DNA from: Feifania hominis
GTDB taxonomy: Bacteria; Bacillota; Clostridia; Oscillospirales; Feifaniaceae
Length of the DNA: 64,000 nt
Assembly (NCBI RefSeq): GCF_014384765.1
Contig: NZ_JACRSP010000001.1
Location: 248,001-312,000 of the forward strand
Reading direction: 5' to 3'
The notes beneath the pieces were generated by a model. The model was not told where the DNA came from, did no database searches, and worked only from the letters and a program-made list of their open reading frames with translations. Made by a program: the position numbers and the translations under genes. The first letter of the stretch is position 1. Each line of letters opens with the position of its first letter. Of this stretch, positions 41,124-52,640 are shown piece after piece.

Positions 41124-42985
41124 ATTCATTTGAAACCATCGAGGGCAAGCGCAACTTCGATCTGCGGGTGTGGGCGAAGCTCGGGCGCTTCTTTCGGGCC
41201 TATTCGCGCCAGATTGCCGGCTGTATGTCGGTGATGCTGGTCGTATCGGTGATCGACATCATTCTGCCGCTGTTTCAGCGCTATGCCATCAACCATTTTA
41301 TCGAGGGTCAGACGACCCGCGGTATCTGGCCGTTTACTGCCGTCTACTTTCTCACCGTGCTCTCGCAGGCGCTGCTCGTGGTGCTCTTCACCCGCCTTGC
41401 GATGCGCGTGGAGATGTGCTTTGGACGCGATCTCAAAAATGAGGCTTTCCAAAAGCTGCAGGAGCAGAGCTTCTCCTTTTACAACGTCACGCCGGTGGGC
41501 TATCTTGTCGCCCGCGTGATGAGCGACACCAACAAGATCGGCTCCATGGTCGCGTGGGGATTGGTCGATCTGATGTGGTCGGCGGTCTATGTGATCGGCG
41601 TGGTCATCGCCATGGTCATTCTCAACTGGAAGCTCGCGCTTCTGGTCATTGCCGTGGTGCCGCCCATCGCACTGACCACCGTCTGGTTTCAGCGGCGCAT
41701 GCTGCGCCAGAACCGCAAGGTGCGCCACATCAATTCGCGCATCACGGGGGAGTTTAACGAGGGCATCGGCGGCGCCGTGACCACGAAGACGCTGGTTCTG
41801 CAGGACACAAGCGCCGCGCAGTTTCGCGAGACCACAGGGGAGATGAAGCGGGAGAGTCTGCGCTTTGCGCGCTACAATTCGATTTACATGCCGATCATCA
41901 TCTTCTTCGGCGCGGTGTCGACGGCTCTGATTCTCGCGCGCGGCGGCCGGCTCGTCATGGACGGTGCGATCCCTTTCGGCACGCTCTCGGTCTTCATCAC
42001 CTATTCCATTGGCATCTTTGAGCCCATCGAGATGCTCGCGCGCATCTTTTCCGACTTTGTGGCGACCCAGGTCAACATCGAGAGAGTGTCGGCTCTGCTC
42101 GAGCGCGAGCCCGACATTCAGGATACGCCGGAGGTTGTCGAGCGCTATGGCGACGTCTTTCATCCGAAGCGCGAGAACTTCGAGCCCGTTCGCGGAGAGA
42201 TTGAATTTTGCGACGTGAGCTTTCACTACAGCGACGCCGAGGAGAACATCCTCGAGCACTTCAATCTCAAGGTGGAAGCGGGACAGACGGTGGCGATTGT
42301 CGGTGACACGGGCGCGGGCAAGAGCACGCTTGTAAATCTCGTGTGCCGCTTTTTTGAGCCCACACGGGGCGAAATCCGCATTGACGGCAAAAATTACAAG
42401 GAGCGCTCCGTCGGCTGGCTGCACGGCAATATCGGCTATGTGCTGCAGTCGCCGCATCTGTTCTCGGGCACCATCCGCGAGAACATCCGCTACGGCAAGC
42501 TCGACGCGACCGACGCCGAAATCGAGGCCGCGGCAAAGCTCGTGTCGCTCGACACGGTGGTCGCGCGGCTTGAGCAGGGTTACGATACCGACGTCGGCGA
42601 GGGGGGAGACCGCCTGTCGACCGGTGAGAAGCAGCTGGTGAGCTTTGCACGCGCGGTACTCGCCGACCCGCCGATCTTTGTGCTCGACGAGGCGACAAGC
42701 TCCATCGACACGCGCACTGAGGCCCTCATTCAAAACGCCATCAGCCGCGTGCTCAAGGGGCGAACCTCCTTTTTGATTGCCCACCGGCTCTCAACTGTGC
42801 GTTACGCCGACGTGATCCTCGTGGTCAACGGCGGAAAGATCATCGAACGGGGCACCCATGAGGAGCTTCTCGGCAGGCGGGGCTACTACTACAATCTCTA
42901 TGTCCACCAGTTTGAACAGGAGAGCGCGAGCACGCTCTTTCGCGGGGAAAGAACTCTTGACGACACGGCAGAATACGGAGTATAA
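41120..42985 (+). CDS. ABC exporter half-transporter, catalytic subunit
   Basis: This 621-residue partner has six membrane helices, Walker A GDTGAGKST, a variant signature LSTGEKQL, and Walker B IFVLDEATSSID with the catalytic Glu. Combined with its neighbour it gives one complete ATP site (its Walker motifs plus LSGGQ) and one degenerate site. The start is TTG 41120 with GGAGG seven bases upstream, overlapping the previous stop. An ECF S component follows after 26 bases. Confidence 0.9.
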   Translation: MNSFETIEGKRNFDLRVWAKLGRFFRAYSRQIAGCMSVMLVVSVIDIILPLFQRYAINHFIEGQTTRGIWPFTAVYFLTVLSQALLVVLFTRLAMRVEMCFGRDLKNEAFQKLQEQSFSFYNVTPVGYLVARVMSDTNKIGSMVAWGLVDLMWSAVYVIGVVIAMVILNWKLALLVIAVVPPIALTTVWFQRRMLRQNRKVRHINSRITGEFNEGIGGAVTTKTLVLQDTSAAQFRETTGEMKRESLRFARYNSIYMPIIIFFGAVSTALILARGGRLVMDGAIPFGTLSVFITYSIGIFEPIEMLARIFSDFVATQVNIERVSALLEREPDIQDTPEVVERYGDVFHPKRENFEPVRGEIEFCDVSFHYSDAEENILEHFNLKVEAGQTVAIVGDTGAGKSTLVNLVCRFFEPTRGEIRIDGKNYKERSVGWLHGNIGYVLQSPHLFSGTIRENIRYGKLDATDAEIEAAAKLVSLDTVVARLEQGYDTDVGEGGDRLSTGEKQLVSFARAVLADPPIFVLDEATSSIDTRTEALIQNAISRVLKGRTSFLIAHRLSTVRYADVILVVNGGKIIERGTHEELLGRRGYYYNLYVHQFEQESASTLFRGERTLDDTAEYGV

Positions 42986-43011
42986 TGCGACCACAGAAGG
43001 AGGGGGTTCCC

Positions 43012-43605
43012 ATGAAACAGCAGCAGCGAATTCAAAATCTCACGAAGCTTGCTCTTCTGATCGCCCTTTTGGCGATTCTCACCTTTACACCACTCGGCTT
43101 CATCATGGTGCCGCCGGTGTCCATCACCATCATGCACATTCCGGTGATCATCGGGGCGGTGCTCATGGGGCCGGTCTACGGCGGTGTGCTCGGTTTTTCG
43201 TTTGGCCTGTTCAGTATGATCAAGGCTTCCTATGCGGCGGCATCTCCGGTTGATATGCTCTTCTCGCCGTTTTTTGCCGCGTCGCCGCTCGATGCGCTCA
43301 AGAGTATTGTGATGTGCTTTTTGCCGCGCATTCTGCTCGGCGTCTTCGCAGCGCTTCTCTACCGGACGTTTCGCCGGTGTATCCACAACACGCCTGTGAG
43401 TGTGGGAGTTGCGGCCGCGCTCGCCTCCGTGCTGCACACGGTCATGGTGCTCGGGTGCCTGTGGCTGTTCTTCGACGGCATTGCGTTCAAGGCGATTTTT
43501 GCGACCTTTTTGACGGTAAACGGCCTCATCGAGCTCGCTGCCGCGCCGCTGATTGCGGTGCCGGTCTGCTCGGCGCTGATGCGGCGAAAGCAGTCCTACG
43601 ACTAA
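43012..43605 (+). CDS. ECF transporter S component
   Basis: The 197-residue membrane protein has about six hydrophobic segments and the S-component hallmark ITIMHIPVIIGAVLMGPVYGGVLGFSFGLFSMIKA. S components bind a vitamin or similar micronutrient and borrow a shared EcfAA'T energising module encoded elsewhere. Sequence resembles the pantothenate/folate/queuosine-type S proteins, but I cannot assign the ligand. AAGGAGGGGG precedes the ATG. Its place behind an exporter pair, with a 26-base gap, suggests co-transcription. Confidence 0.82.
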   Translation: MKQQQRIQNLTKLALLIALLAILTFTPLGFIMVPPVSITIMHIPVIIGAVLMGPVYGGVLGFSFGLFSMIKASYAAASPVDMLFSPFFAASPLDALKSIVMCFLPRILLGVFAALLYRTFRRCIHNTPVSVGVAAALASVLHTVMVLGCLWLFFDGIAFKAIFATFLTVNGLIELAAAPLIAVPVCSALMRRKQSYD

Positions 43606-43613
43606 ATGGAGAG

Positions 43614-43651
43614 AAAAGAGCCCCCGTCCGCTTTGGACGGGGGCTCTTTTT
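43614..43651. terminator. Bidirectional terminator between the ECF S gene and the hut operon
   Basis: AAAAGAGCCCCCGTCC pairs with GGACGGGGGCTCTTTT around GCTTT, with U-tracts on both strands. Confidence 0.9.
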
Positions 43652-43660
43652 ATGGGGCTG

Positions 43661-44287
43661 TTACAGGGAATTGAGAATATCTGCATAGATGCGGTCGGCG
43701 AGAGGGAGGGCCTTGACGAGGATTCCCTCGCCTCTGCTGCGGTACTTCATGACAAAGGCCTCATCCTTGATACCGGCGAGGTTGATGCGCACGTTGAGCC
43801 ATGCGCCCTGCACGGCAGCCTTGAGATTCAGAGCCGCTACCCCGAGATCGGATGCGGCATTGGTGTTGGAACGGCCGACTGCCTTTTCGACAAGCTCGAG
43901 CGCGGCAAGCGAGAGCTCCATCATGGAGTAGGGCACCCTGGTCGCCGCTTTGAGCGCGTCCTGCATGGCGGCGCGGCGGGCGGCTTTCTCCTCGTCGGTG
44001 CCCTTGGGCATTGCGAAGACGGCGCTCACGCCGTTGAATGCCTCGGTGTCCTTGTCGATGCTGTCGAGAAAGCCGTCGGTGAGCACCGCCGTCTGCTCGA
44101 TGAGCTCCTGCATGAGCGCCTCATGCTCGCGATATTTCTCCTTGCCGGCGGTCAGCGATGCGACCATGGAGCAGAGTGCCGAGCCGATGGAGCCCGCCAG
44201 CGCCGAAGCCGAGCCGCCGCCGGGAGCGGGGGAGTCGCTTGCGAGCTCGTGGATAAAGTCGTTTACCCGGTATTCAGACAGATTCAT
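43661..44287 (-). CDS. fchA: Formiminotetrahydrofolate cyclodeaminase
   Basis: The 208-residue protein matches the cyclodeaminase family: SDSPAPGGGSASALAGSIGSALCSMVASLT near residue 20, and a helical remainder with NTNAASDLGVAALNLKAA. It converts 5-formimino-THF to 5,10-methenyl-THF and ammonia. It is the last gene of the hut operon, 15 bases after fhs, with AAAGGAG before the ATG. In animals this domain is fused to FtcD; here it is separate, as in other clostridia. Confidence 0.92.
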   Translation of the reverse strand: MNLSEYRVNDFIHELASDSPAPGGGSASALAGSIGSALCSMVASLTAGKEKYREHEALMQELIEQTAVLTDGFLDSIDKDTEAFNGVSAVFAMPKGTDEEKAARRAAMQDALKAATRVPYSMMELSLAALELVEKAVGRSNTNAASDLGVAALNLKAAVQGAWLNVRINLAGIKDEAFVMKYRSRGEGILVKALPLADRIYADILNSL

Positions 44288-44302
44288 ATGCGCTCCTTTC
44301 GA

Positions 44303-45973
44303 TCAGAACAGGCCGGTGATCACACCGTCTCTGTCAATGTCGATTTTCTCGGCCGCCGGGGCTTTCGGCAGACCCGGCATGGTCATGACGTCGCCCATGA
44401 TGACGACGGCAAAGCCCGCGCCGGCGGACAGGCGGACCTGGCGCACATTCATCACAAAACCGCTCGGCGCACGCAGAAGCTTTGCATTGTCCGAGAAAGA
44501 GTACTGGGTTTTTGCCACACAGATGGGCAGATTGCCATAGCCCATGGCCTCGATATCGGCGATTGTTTTGGCCGCGCCGCGGTCAAAGGTAACCGAAGCC
44601 GCACCATAGACTTTTTTCGCCACAGCGTCAATTTTGGCCTTGATGGAGTCGTTCTCGTCGTAGACAAACTGGAAGTGGTTTTCCCCGTCGGCAAGGGCCA
44701 TGACCTTTTCGGCGAGATCCACGGCGCCGTCGCCTCCCTTGGAGAAGACCTCGGACAGAGAGACCGGCACACCGAGCTTCGCGCAGGCGTCGTTGACGAA
44801 CTGGAGCTCCGCCTCGGTGTCGGAGGGGAAGCGGTTGATGGCGACCACACAGGGGAGACCGAACACCTCGGTGACGTTTTTGATGTGGCGCTCGAGATTC
44901 TCAAAGCCGCTTTTGAGCGCGTCGAGATTCTCGCTGTTGAGCTCGGCCTTGGCGACGCCCCCATGGTGCTTGAGCGCGCGCACGGTGGCGACGAGCACCA
45001 CCGCCGACGGGCGGATGCCGCTCTTGCGGCACTTGATGTCGATGAATTTCTCCGCGCCGAGGTCCGCGCCGAAGCCGGCCTCTGTGATGGTGTAGTCGGC
45101 GAGCTTCATGCCGAGTCTGGTCGCAATCACGCTGTTGCAGCCGTGGGCGATGTTCGCGAACGGTCCGCCGTGGATGATGGCGGGCGTGCCGCCGAGAGTC
45201 TGTACGAGATTCGGGTCGAAAGCGTCCTTGAGCAGAGCAGCCATGGCCCCCTCGGCATGCAGATCGGCGACGGTGACCGGCTCGCCCGCAAAGGTGTAGG
45301 CGACGACCATTTTCGCAAGGCGCGCCTTGAGATCCTCGAGGTCGCTTGCCAGGCAGAACACCGCCATGACCTCGCTCGCCACGGTGATGTCGAAGCCGTC
45401 CTCACGGGGCATGCCGTTGGTCTTCGCGCCGAGGCCGTCGACGACGCAGCGCAGCTGGCGGTCGTTCATGTCCACTACGCGCCGCCAGGTGACGCGGCGC
45501 GGGTCGATGCCGAGGGCGTTGCCCTGGTAGATGTGGTTGTCAATCATGGCGGCGCAGAGGTTGTTTGCCGCACCGATGGCGTGCAGATCGCCCGTGAAGT
45601 GCAGGTTGATGTCCTCCATCGGAACAACCTGGGCATAGCCGCCGCCGGCGGCGCCGCCCTTGACGCCGAAGACCGGGCCGAGAGACGGCTCGCGCAGACA
45701 CACCACGGCGCGCTTGCCGAGCTTGGTGAACGCGTCGCCGAGGCCGACGGTCGTCGTGGTCTTGCCCTCGCCCGCAGGGGTGGGGGTGATCGCGGTGACA
45801 AGAATCACCTTGGCGTCAGGTTTGCCCTCATACTGGGCGACCAGACGGTGATCGATCTTGGCCTTGTACTTGCCGTAGCAGGAGATCTGGTCCTCATGAA
45901 GCCCCAGCTTTGCTGCGATCTGGCCGATGGGTTCAAGCTTTGCGGCCTGTGCGATTTCGATGTCGGTTTTCAT
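44303..45973 (-). CDS. fhs: Formate--tetrahydrofolate ligase
   Basis: The 556-residue enzyme shows the P-loop TPTPAGEGKTTTTVGLGDAF near residue 60, EPSLGPVFGVKGGAAGGGY and GFVMNVRQVRLSAGAGF near the end. It interconverts formate, THF and ATP with 10-formyl-THF. In this operon it probably runs toward formate and ATP, recovering energy from the histidine-derived C1 unit once FolD (not here) has converted methenyl-THF. Six bases separate it from hutI. Confidence 0.95.
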   Translation of the reverse strand: MKTDIEIAQAAKLEPIGQIAAKLGLHEDQISCYGKYKAKIDHRLVAQYEGKPDAKVILVTAITPTPAGEGKTTTTVGLGDAFTKLGKRAVVCLREPSLGPVFGVKGGAAGGGYAQVVPMEDINLHFTGDLHAIGAANNLCAAMIDNHIYQGNALGIDPRRVTWRRVVDMNDRQLRCVVDGLGAKTNGMPREDGFDITVASEVMAVFCLASDLEDLKARLAKMVVAYTFAGEPVTVADLHAEGAMAALLKDAFDPNLVQTLGGTPAIIHGGPFANIAHGCNSVIATRLGMKLADYTITEAGFGADLGAEKFIDIKCRKSGIRPSAVVLVATVRALKHHGGVAKAELNSENLDALKSGFENLERHIKNVTEVFGLPCVVAINRFPSDTEAELQFVNDACAKLGVPVSLSEVFSKGGDGAVDLAEKVMALADGENHFQFVYDENDSIKAKIDAVAKKVYGAASVTFDRGAAKTIADIEAMGYGNLPICVAKTQYSFSDNAKLLRAPSGFVMNVRQVRLSAGAGFAVVIMGDVMTMPGLPKAPAAEKIDIDRDGVITGLF

Positions 45974-45979
45974 TGGTCG

Positions 45980-47236
45980 TTATCCCCTTTCTATCATGAC
46001 AGTACCGTTTTTGACGACGGTTCTGACTTGGTTGTTGCCGTAGCGGTAGAAGATAAAGTCGAGATCCGGCGCGTCCCAGAGCACGAGATCGGCCTTTTTG
46101 CCCGGTTCGACCGTGCCGACGGTTTCGGCGCGGCCGATGGCCGCCGCCGCATTGAGCGTGACCGCTGTGAGCACCTGCTCCGGCGTCATTTTGTACTGGT
46201 AGCAGGCGAGATTCATCGGCAGCTGAAGCGACAGATTCGGGCTCGAGCCCGGATTGAAGTCGCTGGCCACCGCAACTGGAATGCCGAGAGACATCATATC
46301 CTGCACCCGAGCAAAGGGCTTGCCGAGGTAGAAAGAGGTCGCAGGGAGCACGACGGCGATGGTGCCGCCTCTGGCCATGGCGGCGAGGCCCTCGTCGTCG
46401 GCCGCAATCAGATGCTCGGCCGAGTGGGTCGGCAGTTCGCCTGCGAGGACGGCGCCGCCGATGGCGTCGATCTCGTCGGCGTGGATCTTGGTTTTGAGAC
46501 CGTGCTCGCGCGCGGCGGTGAGAATCCGGCGGGACTCCTCCGCGGAGAAGACGCCGGTCTCGCAGAAGATGTCGCAGAATTCTGCCAGACGCTCTTTCGC
46601 GACGAGGGGGATCATCTGCTCGATGAGCAGGCGCACATAGCCCTCTCGGTCGTCACTGTACTCCTCGGGCAATGCGTGAGCTCCCATAAAGGTCGCCACG
46701 AGATCGACCGGCTGAATGTCGTCAAGCTTGCGAATGGCCAGCAGCTGCTTTTTCTCCTCCTCGGTCGACAGGCCGTAGCCGCTCTTGGCCTCGCAGGTGG
46801 TGGTGCCGTGCTCCAGCATGGTGTGCAGCAGCCCCACGCCCTTGCCGACGAGCTCATCGAGCGAGGCCGCACGGGTCGCGCGTACCGTCGAGAGGATGCC
46901 GCCGCCGCTTTTGAGAATGTCGAGATAGGGAACACCGTGCAGCTTGAGCCCGAGCTCATGCTGCCGCCAGCCGCCGAAGACGAGGTGGGTGTGCGCATCG
47001 ACGAGGCCGGGCGTCGCAAGGCAGCCGCCCGCATCGAGCACGGCGGTGTCGGCGTCAACGAAAGAGCGCAGCTGCTCTTCGCTGCCCACACCGAGAAAGA
47101 CGCCGCCGCCCATCGCGACACAGACGTTCTCATGTGTCTCGATCTGGCCCTGGGCAGCGCCCGCTTTGGGGACGCTGCCGGTGGGCGTTGCGAGCAGACC
47201 GATGTTTTTGATCAGCAGATCGGCATGACTGTTCAT
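45980..47236 (-). CDS. hutI: Imidazolonepropionase
   Basis: This 418-residue amidohydrolase carries the metal motif DAHTHLVFGG near residue 75, then EAKSGYGL, IHADEID and SDFNPGSSPN. It opens the ring of 4-imidazolone-5-propionate to give N-formimino-L-glutamate in the cytoplasm, using a Zn or Fe ion. It lies between ftcD (13-base gap) and fhs in the hut operon. Start ATG 47236 follows a GGGGGTACGGG purine stretch. Confidence 0.94.
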   Translation of the reverse strand: MNSHADLLIKNIGLLATPTGSVPKAGAAQGQIETHENVCVAMGGGVFLGVGSEEQLRSFVDADTAVLDAGGCLATPGLVDAHTHLVFGGWRQHELGLKLHGVPYLDILKSGGGILSTVRATRAASLDELVGKGVGLLHTMLEHGTTTCEAKSGYGLSTEEEKKQLLAIRKLDDIQPVDLVATFMGAHALPEEYSDDREGYVRLLIEQMIPLVAKERLAEFCDIFCETGVFSAEESRRILTAAREHGLKTKIHADEIDAIGGAVLAGELPTHSAEHLIAADDEGLAAMARGGTIAVVLPATSFYLGKPFARVQDMMSLGIPVAVASDFNPGSSPNLSLQLPMNLACYQYKMTPEQVLTAVTLNAAAAIGRAETVGTVEPGKKADLVLWDAPDLDFIFYRYGNNQVRTVVKNGTVMIERG

Positions 47237-47249
47237 CCCGTACCCCCGA

Positions 47250-48146
47250 TCAGAGCAGGTGGTTTTCGAGCACCTGGACCTTGGAGTCGAAGTTTTCGAG
47301 CTTGAGATAGTACTCGGCGCTGTCGACCAGAGCGTTCATCGGCGTCAGGCCGATGATCTCGCTGCCAATGATCTGCACGCCGTAGCGCGCCGCTTCGGCG
47401 CGCACGAGCTCAAACACCCGGTAGAGCGGGGTCTTGACGTAGTTGCACATGTTGATCGAGACCTGGGCGATGTTGCGGTCCTCGAGCATGACGCCGATGG
47501 ATTTGACATATTTAAGCCCACCGGAGGACTCGCGGATGATCTTGGCGATGTTGTTGGCGATCTGGATATCCGAGGTGGAGAGGTTGATGTTGAACGCCAC
47601 CAGGGGAGCGCGCGCGCCGATGGCGACAACGCCCGCTGTCGGGTGAATTTCCGCCTTGCCGTAGTCGGGCTGCCACTTCGGGTCTTTGAGCTTTTCGGGC
47701 ATACCCTCAAACTGGCCCTTACGAATGGCGGCGAGATTCTTTCTCTCTGGGGCGCTTGCCGACTCCTCATAGAGGAAGACCGGAATGCCGAGTTCGCTGT
47801 TGACACGCTCGGCGACCTGCTTCGACAGGGTGATGCAGTCCTCCATCGTCACGTCCTGAATCGGCACGAAAGGCACGACGTCGACGGCGCCCATGCGCGG
47901 ATGCTCGCCGGTATGCTTGGTCAGATCAATGGTCTCGGCGGCCTTTTTTGCCAGGCGGAACGCCGCTTCCCCAATGCCCTCAGGGGAGCCGACCATGGTG
48001 AACACGCTGCGGTTGTGGCTCTCGTCCGACGAGTGGTCGAGCAGAATCACGCCCGGTACGGACTGCGCCTCGCTGACGAGGGCCTCGATGACCTCGCTGC
48101 GGCGGCCCTCGCTGAAGTTCGGGATGCACTCAATGAGTTTAGCCAT
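47250..48146 (-). CDS. ftcD: Glutamate formimidoyltransferase
   Basis: The 298-residue enzyme has the N-terminal IPNFSEGRR and the catalytic-loop KHTGEHPRMGAVDVVPFVP near residue 80. It transfers the formimino group from formiminoglutamate to THF, releasing glutamate. The length equals the transferase half of the mammalian fused enzyme. ATG 48146 follows GAGGAG; a much longer frame upstream is inside hutU and is not used. It acts directly before FchA in the pathway. Confidence 0.94.
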   Translation of the reverse strand: MAKLIECIPNFSEGRRSEVIEALVSEAQSVPGVILLDHSSDESHNRSVFTMVGSPEGIGEAAFRLAKKAAETIDLTKHTGEHPRMGAVDVVPFVPIQDVTMEDCITLSKQVAERVNSELGIPVFLYEESASAPERKNLAAIRKGQFEGMPEKLKDPKWQPDYGKAEIHPTAGVVAIGARAPLVAFNINLSTSDIQIANNIAKIIRESSGGLKYVKSIGVMLEDRNIAQVSINMCNYVKTPLYRVFELVRAEAARYGVQIIGSEIIGLTPMNALVDSAEYYLKLENFDSKVQVLENHLL

Positions 48147-48160
48147 AATTTTTCTCCTCT

Positions 48161-50185
<2,025 letters not shown>

Positions 50186-50213
50186 GGTACTGCCTCCTCA
50201 CTCAAATGTCGTC

Positions 50214-51749
50214 TTATTTCAGAGCACCGATCGCGTGCTCCACCGTACTGAGGATCTCGCCGCTCTGGATGAGCTTTGCGGCCTTATCCATATCATAGCA
50301 GAAAATCCGGTCATCTTCCATAAATTCCACGTGTTTGCGGAAGAGATCGTAGGCGGCCTTTGTGCCCCGGCCGAGCTTGTCGGCCCCGCGGAAATCGGCG
50401 CCCTGAGCGGCGCACATCAGCTCAATGCCGAGGACCGACGCGACGTGGCTGATGACAGTGCGGGCCTTGCGCGCGGCGATGGTGCCCATGCTGACATGGT
50501 CCTCCTGGTTGGCGGAGGTCGGGATGGAGTCGACGCTCGCCGGATGGGCGAGCACCTTGTTCTCGCTGACGACGGCAGCCGCCGCGTACTGCGGGATCAT
50601 AAAGCCGCAGTTGAGGCCGCCGTTGTTGCACAGGAAAGCCGGCAGACCATTGGAGAGAGCGGGGTTCAAAAGCCGCTCAATGCGCCGCTCGGAGACGTTG
50701 GCGTACTCGCTCATGGCAATGGCGAGCGTATCCATGGCAATCGCGACCGGCTGGCCGTGGAAGTTGCCGCCGGAGAAGACCGCGCCGCCCTTGTCGTCGG
50801 GGAAGATCAGCGGGTTGTCGGTGGCGGAGTTGATCTCGGTCTCAATGACGCCCTTGACATACTCGAGCGCCGGGCGGCTCGCGCCGTGAATCTGCGGGAC
50901 GCAGCGCAGGGTGTAGGCATCCTGTACGCGCTTTTCGCCCTGGTGGGTGGTGAGCCTGCTGCCCTCAACGATGCGCAGCAGATTCTCGGCGACATGGATC
51001 TGCCCCTCGTGCGGGCGGGCGTGGTGCACACGCGGATCGTAGGCGTCGGTGATGCCCTCGAGCGCCTCGAGGGAGAGAGCCGCGGTGATGTCGGCCGACT
51101 TCGAGAGGATGAGCGCATCGTGGACCGCGAGCACCGCGACGCCCATCATGGCGCAGGTGCCGTTGATCAGCGCAAGGCCCTCCTTGGCCTTGAGAGTCAC
51201 GGGGGTGATACCGGCTTTCTTCATGGCCTCGCCGCCCGGCATGACAACGCCCTGATACTCAGCCTCGCCCTCGCCCATGAGCGGGAGCACCATGTGGGAC
51301 AGCGGGCAGAGATCGCCGCTCGAGCCGACCGAGCCCTTTTCGCGGACAATCGGGTGGACGCCCTTGTTGATCATGTCAAGGAGAGTCTGCACCGTCACCA
51401 GGCGGATGCCTGAAAAGCCCTTTGCGAGGGCGTTGACACGCAGCACCATCATAGCACGCACAATTTCGGTGTCAAAGGGCTCACCGATGCCGCAGACATC
51501 CGAATAGATCAGCCGGCGCTGCAGCTCGTCGAGTTCCTCGTCGGAGATGGCGACATCTGAGAAGCGGCCGAAGCCGGTGTTGATGCCGTAGATGACGCGC
51601 TTTTCCTCGACAAAACGCTCCACGAGCTTGCGGGAGTCCTCGATTTTTTTGATGGACTCTTTCGTGAGCTCCACTTTTGCGCCGTGGCGCGCGACCTCGA
51701 CCACCTGGTCGATGGAGAGAGTCTCGCCGTCAAGATAGATGGTTGACAT
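50214..51749 (-). CDS. hutH: Histidine ammonia-lyase
   Basis: The 511-residue MIO enzyme removes ammonia from histidine to give urocanate. The self-made MIO cofactor arises from an X-Ser-Gly triad; here the site reads GSVGSSGDLCPLSHM, so the triad is Ser-Ser-Gly rather than the common Ala-Ser-Gly. YGINTGFGRF, NGTCAMMGV, ENLLRIVEGS and QEDHVSMG are other family motifs. AAGGAGG precedes ATG 51749. The flanking hutU/ftcD/hutI make a histidine rather than Phe/Tyr substrate very likely. Confidence 0.94.
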   Translation of the reverse strand: MSTIYLDGETLSIDQVVEVARHGAKVELTKESIKKIEDSRKLVERFVEEKRVIYGINTGFGRFSDVAISDEELDELQRRLIYSDVCGIGEPFDTEIVRAMMVLRVNALAKGFSGIRLVTVQTLLDMINKGVHPIVREKGSVGSSGDLCPLSHMVLPLMGEGEAEYQGVVMPGGEAMKKAGITPVTLKAKEGLALINGTCAMMGVAVLAVHDALILSKSADITAALSLEALEGITDAYDPRVHHARPHEGQIHVAENLLRIVEGSRLTTHQGEKRVQDAYTLRCVPQIHGASRPALEYVKGVIETEINSATDNPLIFPDDKGGAVFSGGNFHGQPVAIAMDTLAIAMSEYANVSERRIERLLNPALSNGLPAFLCNNGGLNCGFMIPQYAAAAVVSENKVLAHPASVDSIPTSANQEDHVSMGTIAARKARTVISHVASVLGIELMCAAQGADFRGADKLGRGTKAAYDLFRKHVEFMEDDRIFCYDMDKAAKLIQSGEILSTVEHAIGALK

Positions 51750-51830
51750 ACTGGTTCCTCCTTATTTTTTACATAATATCATGTTTTGAGTTTTCTGTAT
51801 TCAGGTCTGGTGTATGAAATACAACAGAAT

Positions 51831-52415
51831 TTAAAGCGTTTTTTTCAGCGTTGTGCTGCAACAGATCACCGGTTGTTCACTTTTGTTTGTGACTTGAAGC
51901 CTCGCGGGCAGTTCGCTCAGAAGCAAACTGTCGCCCTCGCCGAGCGTATGGTGCACCCCGCCGATGGCGAGCTCGGCCGCGCCGAGCGGTGCATGGAGAA
52001 GTACAAAATCGGGCGAACTCTCGCCGCTGAGCGCGTGGGTCTCGCCCGGCTGTATGGCGAGAAGAGAGCCGCCGTGCCCCTCGGCCACCATGAGATTGAA
52101 GTCGCGCCCCGTACCGGCGCTCACCGTGCGGATGCCGCCGGGAAAGCTCACCGAGTCAAAGGCGGCGAGTTTTACGGGCGCGAGCGCATCGAATTTCAGC
52201 GAGAGTTCCCCCCCGAGAATCATCAGATAGCGCTCAAAGCCGGGCAGCAGCGTAAAGTCGGACGGCGATTCGTTCACCGTGGCGGAGCTGATGCGAAACA
52301 GGAAGTTTCGTGCCGCATAGTCGGCGCCGGGAGGATAGAGAAAGAGCTCGGTTGTGGACCCGCCCGACCAGTCGGTGGTGCGGTAGTCGGCGGGGTGCAG
52401 AAGCTGTGTCTTCAT
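51831..52415 (-). CDS. hutD: HutD family protein
   Basis: This 194-residue cupin-like protein matches the HutD family (YRTTDWSGGSTTELFLYPPGADYA start, FRISSATVNESPSDFTLLPGFERYLMILGGEL). HutD is associated with histidine utilisation in proteobacteria, where it has been proposed to limit pathway flux, but its biochemistry is unclear. It is the first gene of this operon, 81 bases upstream of hutH, with AAGGAGG before ATG 52415. Confidence 0.85.
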   Translation of the reverse strand: MKTQLLHPADYRTTDWSGGSTTELFLYPPGADYAARNFLFRISSATVNESPSDFTLLPGFERYLMILGGELSLKFDALAPVKLAAFDSVSFPGGIRTVSAGTGRDFNLMVAEGHGGSLLAIQPGETHALSGESSPDFVLLHAPLGAAELAIGGVHHTLGEGDSLLLSELPARLQVTNKSEQPVICCSTTLKKTL

Positions 52416-52456
52416 ACTGCCTCCTTAGCTTTGTATTAGTTGTAGGAAAAGTCCTT

Positions 52457-52485
52457 TGAGTCCATCATAGCGAACTGTCCGGCAA
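52457..52485 (-). promoter_or_regulatory. Candidate promoter of the hut operon
   Basis: On the minus strand TGGAAA, 17 bases and TATGAT lie upstream of hutD. The match is moderate (4/6 and 5/6). Edges are approximate to a few bases. No regulator gene for hut is in the window. Confidence 0.45.
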
Positions 52486-52564
52486 ATTTCCATCGTTTTG
52501 AAAAAGTAGTCAGCTTAGTAGTCATGTAAAGCGACAAAAGCCCCGCAAAGTAGCATGATAAAGC

Positions 52565-52601
52565 GAAAAAACAGACCTGCCAATCGGGTCGGCAGGTCTG
52601 T
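52565..52601 (-). terminator. Terminator of the deoC/DHDPS-family operon
   Basis: On the minus strand ACAGACCTGCC pairs with GGCAGGTCTGT and is followed by TTTTTT. Confidence 0.88.
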
Positions 52602-52640
52602 CTGCAAGGGGGAAAATATGAGAAGCTGTTTTTGGTGGAT

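Noticed and set aside
43652..47305. A 1,217-codon open frame on the plus strand opposite the hut operon
   Set aside because: It is antisense to fchA, fhs and hutI, which have clear family motifs and ribosome sites. High-GC codon use leaves the opposite strand open; its translation shows no known domain.
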